In this document: piece after piece, positions 18,878-28,300 of the stretch | Layout of the letters: each line of letters starts with the position of its first letter | Numbering within the stretch: the first letter of the stretch is position 1 | DNA from: Arthrobacter sp. ERGS1:01 | GTDB taxonomy: Bacteria; Actinomycetota; Actinomycetes; Actinomycetales; Micrococcaceae | Direction: 5' to 3' | DNA length: 64,000 nucleotides | Assembly: GCF_001281315.1 (NCBI RefSeq) | Contig: NZ_CP012479.1 | Span: forward strand, 2,170,001-2,234,000 | Notes under the pieces: generated by a model | What the model was told of the DNA's origin: nothing | What the model saw: only the letters and a program-made list of their open reading frames with translations | The model's database searches: none | Translations under genes and position numbers: made by a program

Positions 18878-19347
18878 TTCAACTTACCTTTCTACTGCTT
18901 CACACCGGCATCATCTCCGGCGTATTTATGGTGTCGGCACGGCTCAATCAAGCCGCGATGGAATCTTCGGTCCTGCAGGGGAAGGATCGGTCATGAGGGC
19001 CAAATCTCCTCCTCCAAAGGTGGGCCTAGTATTCATCGTCCAGTCATTTTCAGCAGGAGGTAACGCCCATTCAGGATGGTCAGAACTATCCCTTTTGATT
19101 GGTCGTGGCGGCTGTCCGGGCCGTGATGCTGGACAGCCATTCCTGGAGGCCATCGCTGCCTGTGCGGATAGCTGGCCGGGTTTTGCCCTTGCCGCAATTC
19201 TGACTGATAGCAAAATCCATTGAAGTTTCGATAGCCCGCGGAGTCTGCCAGGGTGTAGCCTGCGAACAATTGGTGCCGGCCCCCTCGGCTGACAATGCCG
19301 CGCGGCCTGCCCGTTCCCTTGCTTCAAATTGCGATATGGAGATGACG
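18878..19347. other. Intergenic stretch upstream of cupin and VOC genes
   Basis: About 470 bases between divergently oriented genes. Promoters for both should lie here. Open frames present are out-of-phase and arginine-rich. I see no RNA gene or repeat. Confidence 0.4.
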
Positions 19348-19695
19348 ATGGCTGACGTCGTGAACTACTTCGAGATCGGCTCCCCCGACCCTGTTTCCTC
19401 ACGAACCTTTTACGGCTCGCTCTTCGACTGGGGGTTCGGTGAGCAATCCCCCGTCGGCTACCAGATGGTGAACTCCGACCAGGGCGGCCTGTGGGACACG
19501 GCGTCGATGGGTGGACAGGCTTGGGCGATCTTCTACGTGCAGGTCGAGGACGTGAAGGCCGCAATTACCCGGGCCGAGGCGCTCGGCGCCAGCATCGCCG
19601 TCCCGTTCGTTGATAACGGAGCCATCGAGTTCGCGCACCTCGTTGATCCGCAAGGCAATCGCTTCGGCGTTTGGCGTCCGAAGGGTCAGGCCTGA
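19348..19695 (+). CDS. VOC-family (glyoxalase-like) protein
   Basis: About 115 residues, a vicinal-oxygen-chelate fold protein: NYFEIGSPDPVSSRTFYGSL at the N terminus and EFAHLVDPQGNRFGVWRPK at the C terminus are the usual VOC end motifs. Members are dioxygenases, isomerases or resistance proteins; a specific reaction cannot be given. The ATG at 19348 is preceded by GGAG at 19338-19341 with 6-base spacing; ATGs at 19336 and 19342 are in frame but overlap that site. It is monocistronic. Confidence 0.85.
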   Translation: MADVVNYFEIGSPDPVSSRTFYGSLFDWGFGEQSPVGYQMVNSDQGGLWDTASMGGQAWAIFYVQVEDVKAAITRAEALGASIAVPFVDNGAIEFAHLVDPQGNRFGVWRPKGQA

Positions 19696-19781
19696 CCGAA
19701 GGGAGCGCCGGTGCGCCGGCGCGCTTCGCCAACCGGTCCGAGGCCACTTCCCCGGACGCGCGTCAGCAAGCTCAGCAGTCG

Positions 19782-20348
19782 CTAACCGTGCCGGCCCGAC
19801 AACGACTGATCTAACGCGTCAATGAGTCGGAGGTAGGTTTCGTCGAGCGACTGGCTCATCCCAAACCCTCCGGCAGCCTCGAGGCTGGTGAAGCCGTGCA
19901 TGACCACGCGCAGTGCCCGAACGGCATGGATCGTGTCATCCTCGGAGAGGCCGTAACCTGCGAGCACCAGACGGAGGATTGTCATCGCCTCCTCAGCCGC
20001 GGCTTCATGCTCATGGTCTCCGGCCGCCGGAGCGCGGAGCACCGTGTTTACGAGCCCCGGCCGCGCCAGGGCAAAGTTCCGATACCCCTGCGCGACGGCC
20101 AGGAGAGCGTCACGCTTCGATTTGCCGACCGCCGCCCCACGGATCTTTCCGCACAGTTCGGTGAGGCCCAGAAGGGTCAAGTCACGACGGAGCCGGTCCA
20201 GGCCGTCGACGTGTTTGTAAAGGGCCGGGGAGGAAATGTCGAGCCGTTTTGCAAGCGCGGCAAACGTCAGCTGATCGAGCCCCACCTCGTCGGCAAGGAC
20301 GGCAGCTTCGGCGACTACCTGTGAATGAGAAAGACCTTTTCGTGGCAC
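19782..20348 (-). CDS. TetR/AcrR-family regulator
   Basis: About 188 residues. The N-terminal helix-turn-helix (LTFAALAKRLDISSPALYKH) and the C-terminal domain with a WHG-like segment (RALRVVMHGFTSLEAAGGFG) are typical. I place the start at the GTG 20348, four bases beyond the stop of the upstream membrane gene, with AGGGGA upstream; an in-frame ATG at 20378 lies inside that gene. It is therefore co-transcribed with the membrane protein and probably binds the palindrome at 21057-21071 upstream of the pair. Confidence 0.88.
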   Translation of the reverse strand: MPRKGLSHSQVVAEAAVLADEVGLDQLTFAALAKRLDISSPALYKHVDGLDRLRRDLTLLGLTELCGKIRGAAVGKSKRDALLAVAQGYRNFALARPGLVNTVLRAPAAGDHEHEAAAEEAMTILRLVLAGYGLSEDDTIHAVRALRVVMHGFTSLEAAGGFGMSQSLDETYLRLIDALDQSLSGRHG

Positions 20349-20352
20349 TGCT

Positions 20353-21039
20353 TCAGTGTCCCCTACGGCCGAGCACAATGGCGAACCCGGTCACCCAGAC
20401 GAGGAGGAGCGGGAGCGAAGCATCGGCCGCCGTCGCGAGCGAGGTGACCATGAACAGATAGCCCAGGCCCGAGACCGTGATGGTCACGGCCAGTAGCAAA
20501 GAGACGATGCGAAGCCACAGCAGCTGACCGTGCTGAGCCCGGGCCAGGTAGACGAACGTCGTGATGGCCATGCCGGCGAACAGCAGCATCTTGGCACCGT
20601 CGAGCCTGGTCACCGAATCCGAGAGAAGTGCGCTGATTGCCGCGTCACCGGCCGGCACTGCCACCGTCACCAGAACGACGCCGAATACGAACTGCGCGAA
20701 CGAGATGATCGAGGCGACGAGTGCCGCCACCCAGGTGGCCTTGGCAAGTCGCCGGTATCCAGCCCCACGGGCCCAGCGCGCCAGCGCCCCGACGACAACC
20801 AGGATCGCGACAGGTGGCAACCCCTCGGTGAAGAGGTACTGGAGCACGCCGGCAGCCGCGCGCCCGCGGTAGGCCGCAATGATCTCGGCACCGGTCGAGA
20901 CCACAGTGGTCGATGCGGCAAAAACGGACAGCCCAATGAGCCAGGAAAGCGTGAAGCCAAAGCCCGCAAGAGCCGTGCGTTGCAGCGCCCAGGTCTTCCC
21001 GGCGGCCTCCGGACGGATAGGCGTAAAGTTCGTGGTCAT
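20353..21039 (-). CDS. Hypothetical six-helix membrane protein (DUF4386-like)
   Basis: 228 residues with six or seven hydrophobic segments (for example GFGFTLSWLIGLSVFAA, GLPPVAILVVVGALARWA, LPLLLVWVTGFAIVLGRR). The layout recalls DUF4386-type proteins, function unknown. It begins at ATG 21039. It heads an operon with the TetR gene that follows and shares its upstream region with a divergent metallo-beta-lactamase-fold gene, so the three are likely co-regulated. Confidence 0.65.
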   Translation of the reverse strand: MTTNFTPIRPEAAGKTWALQRTALAGFGFTLSWLIGLSVFAASTTVVSTGAEIIAAYRGRAAAGVLQYLFTEGLPPVAILVVVGALARWARGAGYRRLAKATWVAALVASIISFAQFVFGVVLVTVAVPAGDAAISALLSDSVTRLDGAKMLLFAGMAITTFVYLARAQHGQLLWLRIVSLLLAVTITVSGLGYLFMVTSLATAADASLPLLLVWVTGFAIVLGRRGH

Positions 21040-21056
21040 GACGCATCCTCTCGTTG

Positions 21057-21071
21057 GTTAATGATATTAAC
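21057..21071. promoter_or_regulatory. Candidate TetR operator
   Basis: GTTAAT-gat-ATTAAC is a perfect inverted repeat (6-3-6) in the 106-base gap between the divergent DUF4386-like and MBL-fold genes. The local TetR-family regulator is the obvious candidate ligand. This is inference from position and symmetry. Confidence 0.6.
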
Positions 21072-21145
21072 TTTACGGCTACTATTGATAACCAGTCAAG
21101 AGTCATGAGCCTCAACGTTCCCGCGAACTATCGAAGGACGAACAC

Positions 21146-21868
21146 ATGGAACTTGCACCATCACTTCACCGTGTCGGCAATGACATCGTCGCCGCCTACC
21201 TCGTGAACGCCCCGGATGGGGTGCTCCTCATCGATGCCGGGCTCCCGGGGCAGTGGGAGGACCTCATCAAGGAGCTGGCGTCGATGGGCCGGGCGGTCGG
21301 CGACATTCGCGCCGTCGTCCTGACCCACGGCGACACGGACCATATCGGCTTCGCCGAACGCCTTCGACGCGACCACGGCGTGCCGATCTACGTGGAGGAG
21401 TCCGACGCCGCCCGCGCCCGTGGCGAGGTCTCCTCAAAACCGTCCTGGGGCAAGATGAAGCCCGGCGCGACGGCCCGGTTCCTCTGGTATGCGCTGCGCA
21501 AGGGCGGGATGCGCGCAAAGTACCTGGCCGACGTCGCCACCGTGCACGACGGTGACGTGCTCGATCTGCCGGGCGCTCCTCGGATCATCGGGCTGCCCGG
21601 CCACTCCCCCGGCAGCATCGGCGTCCATGTGCCCGCCGTCGACGCCGTCTTCGTCGGCGACGCCCTCACGACCCGCCACGTCCTGACCGGCAAGACCGGC
21701 CCCCAACCGGCGCCGTTCACCGATGACCCAATCAAGGCACTGGACTCCCTCAGCAAACTGGAGTCACTCAACGTGACCTGGGTGCTGCCCGGCCACGGCA
21801 CACCCTGGAACGGCGGGGGCGCGGAGGCGGTCCGCGAGGTCAGGGCCGCGGCAGCGACGCCGTCGTGA
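21146..21868 (+). CDS. MBL-fold metallo-hydrolase
   Basis: 240 residues of the metallo-beta-lactamase fold. The metal-binding motif reads VLTHGDTDHIGF, that is HxDxDH with Asp in place of the usual second His, followed by PGHSPGSIGV and a late GHG. Such enzymes hydrolyse thioesters, lactones or other esters; the substrate is unknown. GAAGGACG precedes the ATG. It is divergent from the membrane protein/TetR operon with a shared control region, so the TetR ligand may be related to its substrate. Confidence 0.88.
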   Translation: MELAPSLHRVGNDIVAAYLVNAPDGVLLIDAGLPGQWEDLIKELASMGRAVGDIRAVVLTHGDTDHIGFAERLRRDHGVPIYVEESDAARARGEVSSKPSWGKMKPGATARFLWYALRKGGMRAKYLADVATVHDGDVLDLPGAPRIIGLPGHSPGSIGVHVPAVDAVFVGDALTTRHVLTGKTGPQPAPFTDDPIKALDSLSKLESLNVTWVLPGHGTPWNGGGAEAVREVRAAAATPS

Positions 21869-21934
21869 TGACGCGCCCATCGTAGGACTGGCCCAAGCAC
21901 GCGCACTCGGCGGAACGGTGCAAGAATTGCCTCC

Positions 21935-23137
21935 ATGGCGCACACACAATCCAGCGGTCCGGCGGAGCCCCCGCTCCCGGTGAACCCGGTCAATACCCGC
22001 GGCGGGCGATTCACCCAGGGCCTGCCCGTGATCTGGGGCGACGGACTGGGCCGCTCGGCGATCCGCTCCGCCCAGGCATTGCTGGTCCTGACCCTGGTCT
22101 CGGTGGTCATCTGGGGGCTCACCCGGGTCCCGCTGGTCCTGACCCCCATCCTCCTGGCACTGATCCTTGCCTCGGCGATCGGCCCCATGGTCCATTGGCT
22201 CAGCCGGCACCGCTGGCCCCGGGCCCTGGCGGTGCTGACCTCATTTGTGGCGATCCTCGCCGTGTTCGGCGGCGTCATCACCGGGATCGTATTCCTGATC
22301 CGCTCCCAGTCAAAGGACCTGGTGGCCCAGGCCGACATCGGCATCGACCGGCTGCACGGGCTGCTCGTCCAGGGCCCCTACCCGGTCACCGACGCCCAGA
22401 TCAATTCCATCCGTGACACCTTGCAAAAATTCATCCTCAGCGCCACGTTTGGCAACGAAGCACTGACCGGCCTGCGCGTCGCCGCCGACGTCGCCGTCGG
22501 GACGGTTCTGATGGCCGTGATCCTGTTCTTCTTCCTCAAGGACGGGGAGAAGATCCGCAACTTCCTGTTCAGCTTCCTCCCCACGACCCAACGCACCAAG
22601 GCCCACATCGCCGCCGATCACGGCTCCGTGGTGCTGGGCGGATACGTGCGCGGCACCGCACTGGTGGCCTTGACCGACGCGCTCATCATCGGCCTGGCCC
22701 TGGCCATCATGCGCGTGCCCCTGGCACTGCCGCTGGCCGTATTCGTGTTCATCGGCGGATTCATCCCGATCATCGGCGCCACCGCCGCCGGCACCCTCGC
22801 CGTGGTGGTGGCACTGATCTTCAACGGCCCCGTGCCGGCCCTGATCGTGCTGATCGTCCTCGTCGGCGCCAACCAGCTCGAACACCACGTCCTCCAGCCG
22901 CTGCTGATGGGCAAGGTCCTGCGCATCCACGGCCTGGCGATCCTGCTCGCCCTCGCCGCCGGCACCACCCTGGCGGGGCTGACCGGCGCCCTGCTCGCCG
23001 TGCCGCTCACCGCCGTCGGCTGGTCGATCATCAAGATCTGGACGGGACGGGATGCGCTGGTGCCGATGTCACCCGGAACGACGACGGCGGCAGCCGAGCC
23101 GCCGGACGACGCCGAGCCCCAGGGTGGCGAGGCGTAG
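21935..23137 (+). CDS. AI-2E family transporter
   Basis: 400 residues with eight predicted membrane spans. The family block FVFIGGFIPIIGATAAGTLA and the NQLEHHVLQPLLMGKVLRIH motif are diagnostic of the AI-2E/PerM/YdiK group. Members export small molecules or ions; autoinducer-2 transport is proven only for some, so no substrate is claimed. Both termini are cytoplasmic and Pro-rich. Monocistronic, ending about 25 bases before the convergent sigma gene. Confidence 0.92.
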   Translation: MAHTQSSGPAEPPLPVNPVNTRGGRFTQGLPVIWGDGLGRSAIRSAQALLVLTLVSVVIWGLTRVPLVLTPILLALILASAIGPMVHWLSRHRWPRALAVLTSFVAILAVFGGVITGIVFLIRSQSKDLVAQADIGIDRLHGLLVQGPYPVTDAQINSIRDTLQKFILSATFGNEALTGLRVAADVAVGTVLMAVILFFFLKDGEKIRNFLFSFLPTTQRTKAHIAADHGSVVLGGYVRGTALVALTDALIIGLALAIMRVPLALPLAVFVFIGGFIPIIGATAAGTLAVVVALIFNGPVPALIVLIVLVGANQLEHHVLQPLLMGKVLRIHGLAILLALAAGTTLAGLTGALLAVPLTAVGWSIIKIWTGRDALVPMSPGTTTAAAEPPDDAEPQGGEA

Positions 23138-23161
23138 CCAGGACATCCCCCAGGCAGGCCG

Positions 23162-24055
23162 TCATCGGCTCAGTGCGGTCTCCTGCTCGAGCCGGCCGAG
23201 CTTGTCCGGGTTGGCGGTGGAGAAGATCTGCGTCACCTTTCCGTTCTCCACCGTGACGCTCGCGACGGCGACCAACTGCCCGTTCAGCTCCATCCGGAAG
23301 GCGAGACGGCCATTGACCCGCATGGTGGTCACGGCGAGGTCGCCCGCAGCCTTCGCCATCCCGCCCACGAGGTACCGGGCCAGCCGATCCGCCCCGACGA
23401 TGGGCCGCCGCGCAGCGCCGCGAACTTTCCCGCCGCTGTCGGCGACTGAAACGACATCGGGCGCAAGGATGTCCATGAGCCCCTGGATATTGCCGGTGTT
23501 GAGGGCGGCCACGAGCCGTTCAACGGCCTCCTCGTGTTCGGAACGAACCACGCGAACCCTCGGACGCCGTGCCTGGACGTGGTCCTTGGCGCGGTGCGCG
23601 ATCTGCCGAACGGCCGCCGGCGTCTTGCCGACGGCGTCGGCGATCTCGTCATACGGCACGTCGAAAACCTCGCGCAGGACGAACACGGCGCGTTCGGCCG
23701 GCACCAGGGTTTCAAGCACTGTCAGCATCGCGATGGAGAGGTTTTCCGCGAGTTCGACGTCGTCGGCCACGTCGGGACTCGTGAGCAGGGGCTCCGGCAG
23801 CCACTCGCCCACGTAGTCCTCGCGGCGCCGCGACGCCGCGCGCAGGTGGTTGAGCCCCTGCCGCGTCACGACGCGCACCAGGTACGCCCGCGGGGCACGG
23901 ATCTCCGAGCGGTCCACTTCCTGCCAGCGGAGCCAGGACTCCTGCAATACGTCCTCGGCGTCCGCGGCCGAGCCGAGCATCTCGTAGGCGATGGTGAACA
24001 GCAGCCTCCGGTGGATAACGAAGGGATCCTCCCCGGCGGGCGCAGGACTGCTCAT
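23162..24055 (-). CDS. sigJ: ECF41-type RNA polymerase sigma factor (SigJ-like)
   Basis: About 297 residues. Sigma region 2 (DAEDVLQESWLRWQEV), region 4 (VPYDEIADAVGKTPAAVRQI) and a C-terminal SnoaL-like domain (AALNTGNIQGLMDILAPDVV) define ECF41, where the SnoaL-like tail controls activity in place of a separate anti-sigma factor. The ATG at 24055 lies 10 bases after the stop of the carboxymuconolactone decarboxylase gene, the classic ECF41 partner, so the two form an operon. A matching promoter lies at 24703-24729. Confidence 0.92.
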   Translation of the reverse strand: MSSPAPAGEDPFVIHRRLLFTIAYEMLGSAADAEDVLQESWLRWQEVDRSEIRAPRAYLVRVVTRQGLNHLRAASRRREDYVGEWLPEPLLTSPDVADDVELAENLSIAMLTVLETLVPAERAVFVLREVFDVPYDEIADAVGKTPAAVRQIAHRAKDHVQARRPRVRVVRSEHEEAVERLVAALNTGNIQGLMDILAPDVVSVADSGGKVRGAARRPIVGADRLARYLVGGMAKAAGDLAVTTMRVNGRLAFRMELNGQLVAVASVTVENGKVTQIFSTANPDKLGRLEQETALSR

Positions 24056-24065
24056 ATCCGGGAGC

Positions 24066-24659
24066 CTACTCCGGGGTGCCCGGGACGGTCGACCGCACCG
24101 CCAGCGGGGCCAGGCCGCACGCGTCCGCGAATTCCTCGGAATGGATGCCAAGGGCGACATTCATGCGGGCGGTCATGTTCATGAACGAGACCCGCGCGGC
24201 GAGCTCGACGAGTGCCGCCGGTCCGATTTCCGCCAGGAGCGCGTCCGATAGCTCGTCGGTGACGGCGGGCGGCGTCTGGCTCGCGGCCTCCGCGTATTCC
24301 ATGACCCTGCATTCGAGCGGCGTGAAGACCGTCGATTCCCGCCAGCGCGGCACCTCGCGGACCTTCGCCTCGTCAAGTCCGTGGTTGTGGGCCATGAAGT
24401 AGTTGAAGTCGAGGCAGAAGCTGCAGCCAATCGTGGCGGCGGACGCCATGGCCGCATACGTCGCGAGGTCCGGGGCGAGCTCGTGCCAGCCTTCCACCTT
24501 GCGGCCGATGCCCATGGAGTCCTTCATGACCGTCTTGTGGTGCCACAGCACCCCGATCGAGTCGGGTACGCGGCCGATCATCCGGCGGGCCCCGAACTTC
24601 ACGAGCGCTCCGAAAGCGCCGGTGACCTCGATCGGGGGAATGCGGGTTTCGCTGTTCAT
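24066..24659 (-). CDS. Carboxymuconolactone decarboxylase-family protein, ECF41 partner
   Basis: About 197 residues. The AhpD/CMD helix with the CxxC-like segment SAATIGCSFCLDFNYFMAH shows the catalytic Cys pair of alkylhydroperoxidase-like members. Such proteins are peroxidatic or decarboxylating; here the linked ECF41 sigma factor points to a redox or stress-response target. ATG at 24659, then sigJ 10 bases downstream. Confidence 0.9.
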   Translation of the reverse strand: MNSETRIPPIEVTGAFGALVKFGARRMIGRVPDSIGVLWHHKTVMKDSMGIGRKVEGWHELAPDLATYAAMASAATIGCSFCLDFNYFMAHNHGLDEAKVREVPRWRESTVFTPLECRVMEYAEAASQTPPAVTDELSDALLAEIGPAALVELAARVSFMNMTARMNVALGIHSEEFADACGLAPLAVRSTVPGTPE

Positions 24660-24702
24660 GACTGCTCCTATGTCGTGGGTGTTTCGATTCCTTCGACATT
24701 GA

Positions 24703-24729
24703 GACACCGCCCGGCGCCCGCGTGTGACA
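24703..24729 (-). promoter_or_regulatory. ECF41-type promoter of the CMD-sigJ operon
   Basis: On the minus strand TGTCACA (24729-24723) is followed after 16 bases by TGTC (24706-24703). ECF41 sigma factors are known to use TGTCACA with a CGTC-like -10, so this fits with one mismatch in the -10. It lies 44 bases upstream of the CMD start, suggesting autoregulation of the sigma operon. Confidence 0.65.
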
Positions 24730-24748
24730 TCTCCTGCGGAAACTGCGA

Positions 24749-25189
24749 CTATTGCCCCGCTTTAGCCTGCAGTTCGCCGATCTGCTTGCGCGCGGCCGCG
24801 ATGAGTTCATCATTGGTATTGGCGTGCCCGGCGAGGCCCCAGCCGCCGGGAACCGCCTCGGTCAGCAGGACCCAGGTGCGTTCGGTCAACGTGGGGTCGC
24901 CCGCGGCCTTGGCCACGAGCTCGGTGAATTGGGCAACGACCGCCAGCTGCTTGTCCCGGTCCAGCGCACCGGCATTCGTCAGCACCTGGACCCGCACGTA
25001 GTTCGAGTCGCCGTCGACGTTCGACAGGTCGCCCTCCGGCAAATCGTGGACGAAGCCCGCGGTGTTTTGACGGAACATCGGGATGTTCGGCACGGCCTCA
25101 ATCCCCATCAACGTGGTGGCGAGGTCCTTGGCAAGCTGGTGCTTGTCGGCGAAGGTGCCGGCCGTTGCGTACACATCGATCATGGGCAT
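24749..25189 (-). CDS. Tautomerase-superfamily protein
   Basis: About 146 residues. The start at 25189 gives Met-Pro-Met-Ile-Asp, so removal of Met leaves the N-terminal Pro that is the catalytic base in tautomerases (4-oxalocrotonate tautomerase family). The rest of the fold matches the family's C-terminal part (WVLLTEAVPGGWGLAGHAN). It isomerises keto-enol substrates; which one is unknown. It is upstream of the CMD-sigJ operon but the promoter between them makes it a separate unit. Confidence 0.82.
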   Translation of the reverse strand: MPMIDVYATAGTFADKHQLAKDLATTLMGIEAVPNIPMFRQNTAGFVHDLPEGDLSNVDGDSNYVRVQVLTNAGALDRDKQLAVVAQFTELVAKAAGDPTLTERTWVLLTEAVPGGWGLAGHANTNDELIAAARKQIGELQAKAGQ

Positions 25190-25243
25190 GACGGTTCTCC
25201 TGGCTGTGAAGGTGAAATTTGGCGGTCGTCGCCATGATTCACC

Positions 25244-25257
25244 CTGATGCACATCAG
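25244..25257. promoter_or_regulatory. Palindrome upstream of the tautomerase gene
   Basis: CTGATG-ca-CATCAG is a perfect 14-base palindrome 55 bases upstream of the tautomerase start. It is a candidate operator; no local regulator can be linked to it. Confidence 0.4.
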
Positions 25258-25292
25258 CGTCAAGGATCCGGTTTCCATCTCACCAGAACGCG

Positions 25293-25356
25293 AAACAGAC
25301 CCCGGCCCGCGAGGAAGCTGTTGGGCAACAACCTTCTCGCGGGCCGGAGTCTGTTT
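25293..25356. terminator. Long hairpin terminator
   Basis: Two 21-base arms (25293-25313 and 25336-25356) pair at 20 of 21 positions around a 22-base loop, the stem beginning with AAACAGAC and ending in GTCTGTTT, so T runs flank it on both strands. It lies just after the stop of the LAxTG surface protein gene and before the tautomerase gene promoter region, ending transcription of the surface protein. Confidence 0.75.
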
Positions 25357-25377
25357 CACGCCTGATGGACAGCCACG

Positions 25378-28300
25378 CTACTCGGCCTCGCGCCTCCGGA
25401 TGACGACGAGCCTGACGGCCAGCGCGATCGCCCCGAGGAGCAGGAGCAGCGCGGCCAGGGCCAGCGGCAGTCCGGCGTTCGCACCCGTGCTGGCGAGGTC
25501 GGAACCCTGCCCCTTGGCGCTCGTCACGTTCGACGATGCCTTGGTTGCACCGGCGGAGGCCTTCACCGAGGCCGACGACGACGCCGTCGGCTTGCCGGGC
25601 TTGCCGGACGCCGAGGCGCTCGGTGCGGCCGACGAACTCGGAGCGGCCGTCGCGGTGGCACTCGGCTTGGCCGACGCGGTTGCCGACGTACTTGGCGTGG
25701 GCGTTGCGCTTGGCGAATCCGTCGGATCTGCTGTCGGGTCCGTCGTCGGCGATGCCGTGGCGGTCGCGCTCGGCGAATCAGTCGGCGCATCCGTCGGATC
25801 GGTTGACGGGGACGCCGTGGCCGTTGCACTCGGCGAATCGGTTGGCTCCGCGGAAGGCGAGGCCGTCGCGCTCGGCGATTCGGTGCTTGTCGGCGCAACC
25901 GTGATGGTCAGCTGCGCGTCCACCGATGCGGTGAAGCCGTCGTCGTCGGTGCCCGTGATGGTCACCGGGTAGGCGCCGGAGGCGCCCTGCTTGACCTTGG
26001 AGAGGTCGATCGTAATCGTGCCCGGCACGTTGAGAGCGGGCTTGAGTGCCGCCTCGACGTCGGCCTCGGTGAGGTCCTTGCCGGCGTCGAGCGCAATGTC
26101 CGCAGCGGTCTGAGCCAGGGTCACCTTGACCACGGGCACGATCTTCACGGTCACGCCGGCCGGCTCGGACACCTTGCCCGTTGCGGGATCGGTCGCCGTG
26201 ACGTCTGCCGTGTAGCTGCCGGTCTTCGTGAAGTCGATGGTGCTGCTGTCCAGGGCAAAGGTGGCGCCGTCGGTGGTCGACGTGGCACCGACCTTGGCGA
26301 GCAACTCGGCCGCCGTGGGCGTTGCACCCAGCTGGAGGACCAGCGACGGCTTCGCCACGGACACCACGGGTGCCGGCTTCGGCGGAACCGGCGTGCCGAC
26401 GCTGAACGTCGTCACCACCGCGCGGTGGTTGCTGGTCCAGCTGTTCCCGGGGATGTTCTTGACCGACGGCCAGCCGGCCACCAGCGTGTTGGAGCCAAGG
26501 ACCTTCAGCGAATCGCCCGCGAAGTGGATGTAGTCGATGCGGTCCTGCGGCTCGGGCGTGCCCGTTGACGGGTTGGTGGCCACGAGCGGCGACCACGTGG
26601 TGCCGGCAGCCGTCGCCGGGTCCGGGTTGGCCACGCGGAACGAATCATGCAGACCGGCGGCGTCCAGCAGGGCCGGGGCCGGCCAGGCGACCGGACCGAC
26701 ACCACAGTGGGCGCCGGCCGTGGCCGCCGTCCAGTCGCTGGCGGACGGCGACTGGAGATCGGAAAGCACGATCACGGGAGTGGCCCCGGCCGCGGGCACG
26801 TCATGGGCGACGGCCGCGGCAACGCCCTGCGCCTGGGTGAAACGGTCGGTGCCCTTCTCGGCCGCAACAAGCGCTGCGGGGTCACTCACACCGCCTTGGC
26901 AGGCGGCCTCGGGACCGTAAGCGGCGTCGTCGAGCCCGGCGCTCCACACCCGGATATCCTGGCCCAGCACATGGGCCGTCGCACCGACTGCGGGAACAGC
27001 GACGGCGGTGGCCGCCCTTGCCGCGGCATCGGCGTCGAGCGGGTAGGCGGAGATGATGCCCACTCCGCCGGCGCCCTCGACGGCGTGCCAGCCAAGGGCC
27101 GCGGCAAGCGCGGTGGCCACGGTGCCGTTGTCCTCCTGGACGCCGATCACGTCGAGTCCGTTCGACGCGATGACCGCCAGGTCCTTGAACGTGGAATCGT
27201 TCACGTGGCTGCCGGCATCCCAGAGGTTCCAGGTGGCGGTGGCCAGTTGCGGGGCCTCCTTGGCGCCGATGACGCCCACCTCCACCGTGATTTGGGAGGT
27301 GGTGGTGCCGTCGGTGGCCTTCACCGTGATGGTGCCCGGGTCCTGGGAGGCGCCGGACGGGGCCGTGCCGGTGACGGTTCCGTCGGTGCCGACGCTGAGC
27401 CAGTCATCGCCGGAGACCTTCGTGTAGGACGTGACGGCATTGCCGTTCCACAGGCCCGAGACCGGCTGTGAAACCGTCCCGCCCTCACGGACCTGCGGGG
27501 CGCGGAAGGTGTCGGTCACGAAGCCCTTGTCGATCGTGGAGCCCGTGTTCGACACCGCCGTGTTCGCCTTGACCGCGGCGTACTCGTTCTGGATCTGCGC
27601 GGCGCTGATGGGCGCGTTGTAGAAGTCGAAGTTGTCGATCGTGGCGTTGATGAAGCCGTCGGTCGTGTCGGTGCCCGAGCCTTCGGCGCCGACCGCGAAG
27701 GGCCGCCCGCTCATGAGGTTGAACGCGCTGGTCAGTGCCGTGCTCTGCGCGGTTTGTTCGCCGTCGACGTACGTGGTCATGGTGCCGGCCGTGCGGTCCG
27801 CGACCATCGCCACCTGGTGCCAGGCGCCAATCACCGAGTTGGCGCTGACGTTGGCCAGGTAGTTCTGCGAGGTCGAGGTGCCGTTTTGGCCGAAGCAGGC
27901 ACGCAGGATGCCCGGGTTGCCCGCCGTGTTGTACAGCGTGGTGCCCTTGTTGTAGCAGTGCAGGAAGTCCTGGTTCGACACGATGGGCGAGTCGGAACTC
28001 GTGGCCGCCTCATTCATCCAGAACACATAGGAAAAGCTTGCGGACGCGTCGGTTTGACCCGCGACCAGCGGCAGCGAGAAGAAGTTGACGCCCTTGTTGC
28101 TGCCGGCCGGGGAGTTGACGTAGGCGCCATTTCCGCTGACGGCGCTTGCGTACGACGGCGTCCCGGACCAGGTACCCGCGTTGCCGTTGCCGGAGCTGTC
28201 CGTCACAGTGGTGCCGGAGTCGTTCGTGAAGTCGTAGGAGACAACGGGGGCAACAGTGTCGCCGACCGCGCGGTAGCGGTTCCAGACCGCGTACAGGCTG

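Noticed and set aside
18944..19564. Minus-strand frame over the VOC gene
   Set aside because: Arg/Ser/Pro-rich shadow of the VOC gene; no start signal.
22310..22930. Minus-strand open frame opposite the AI-2E transporter
   Set aside because: Gly/Asp/His-rich composition caused by codon structure of the membrane protein on the other strand.
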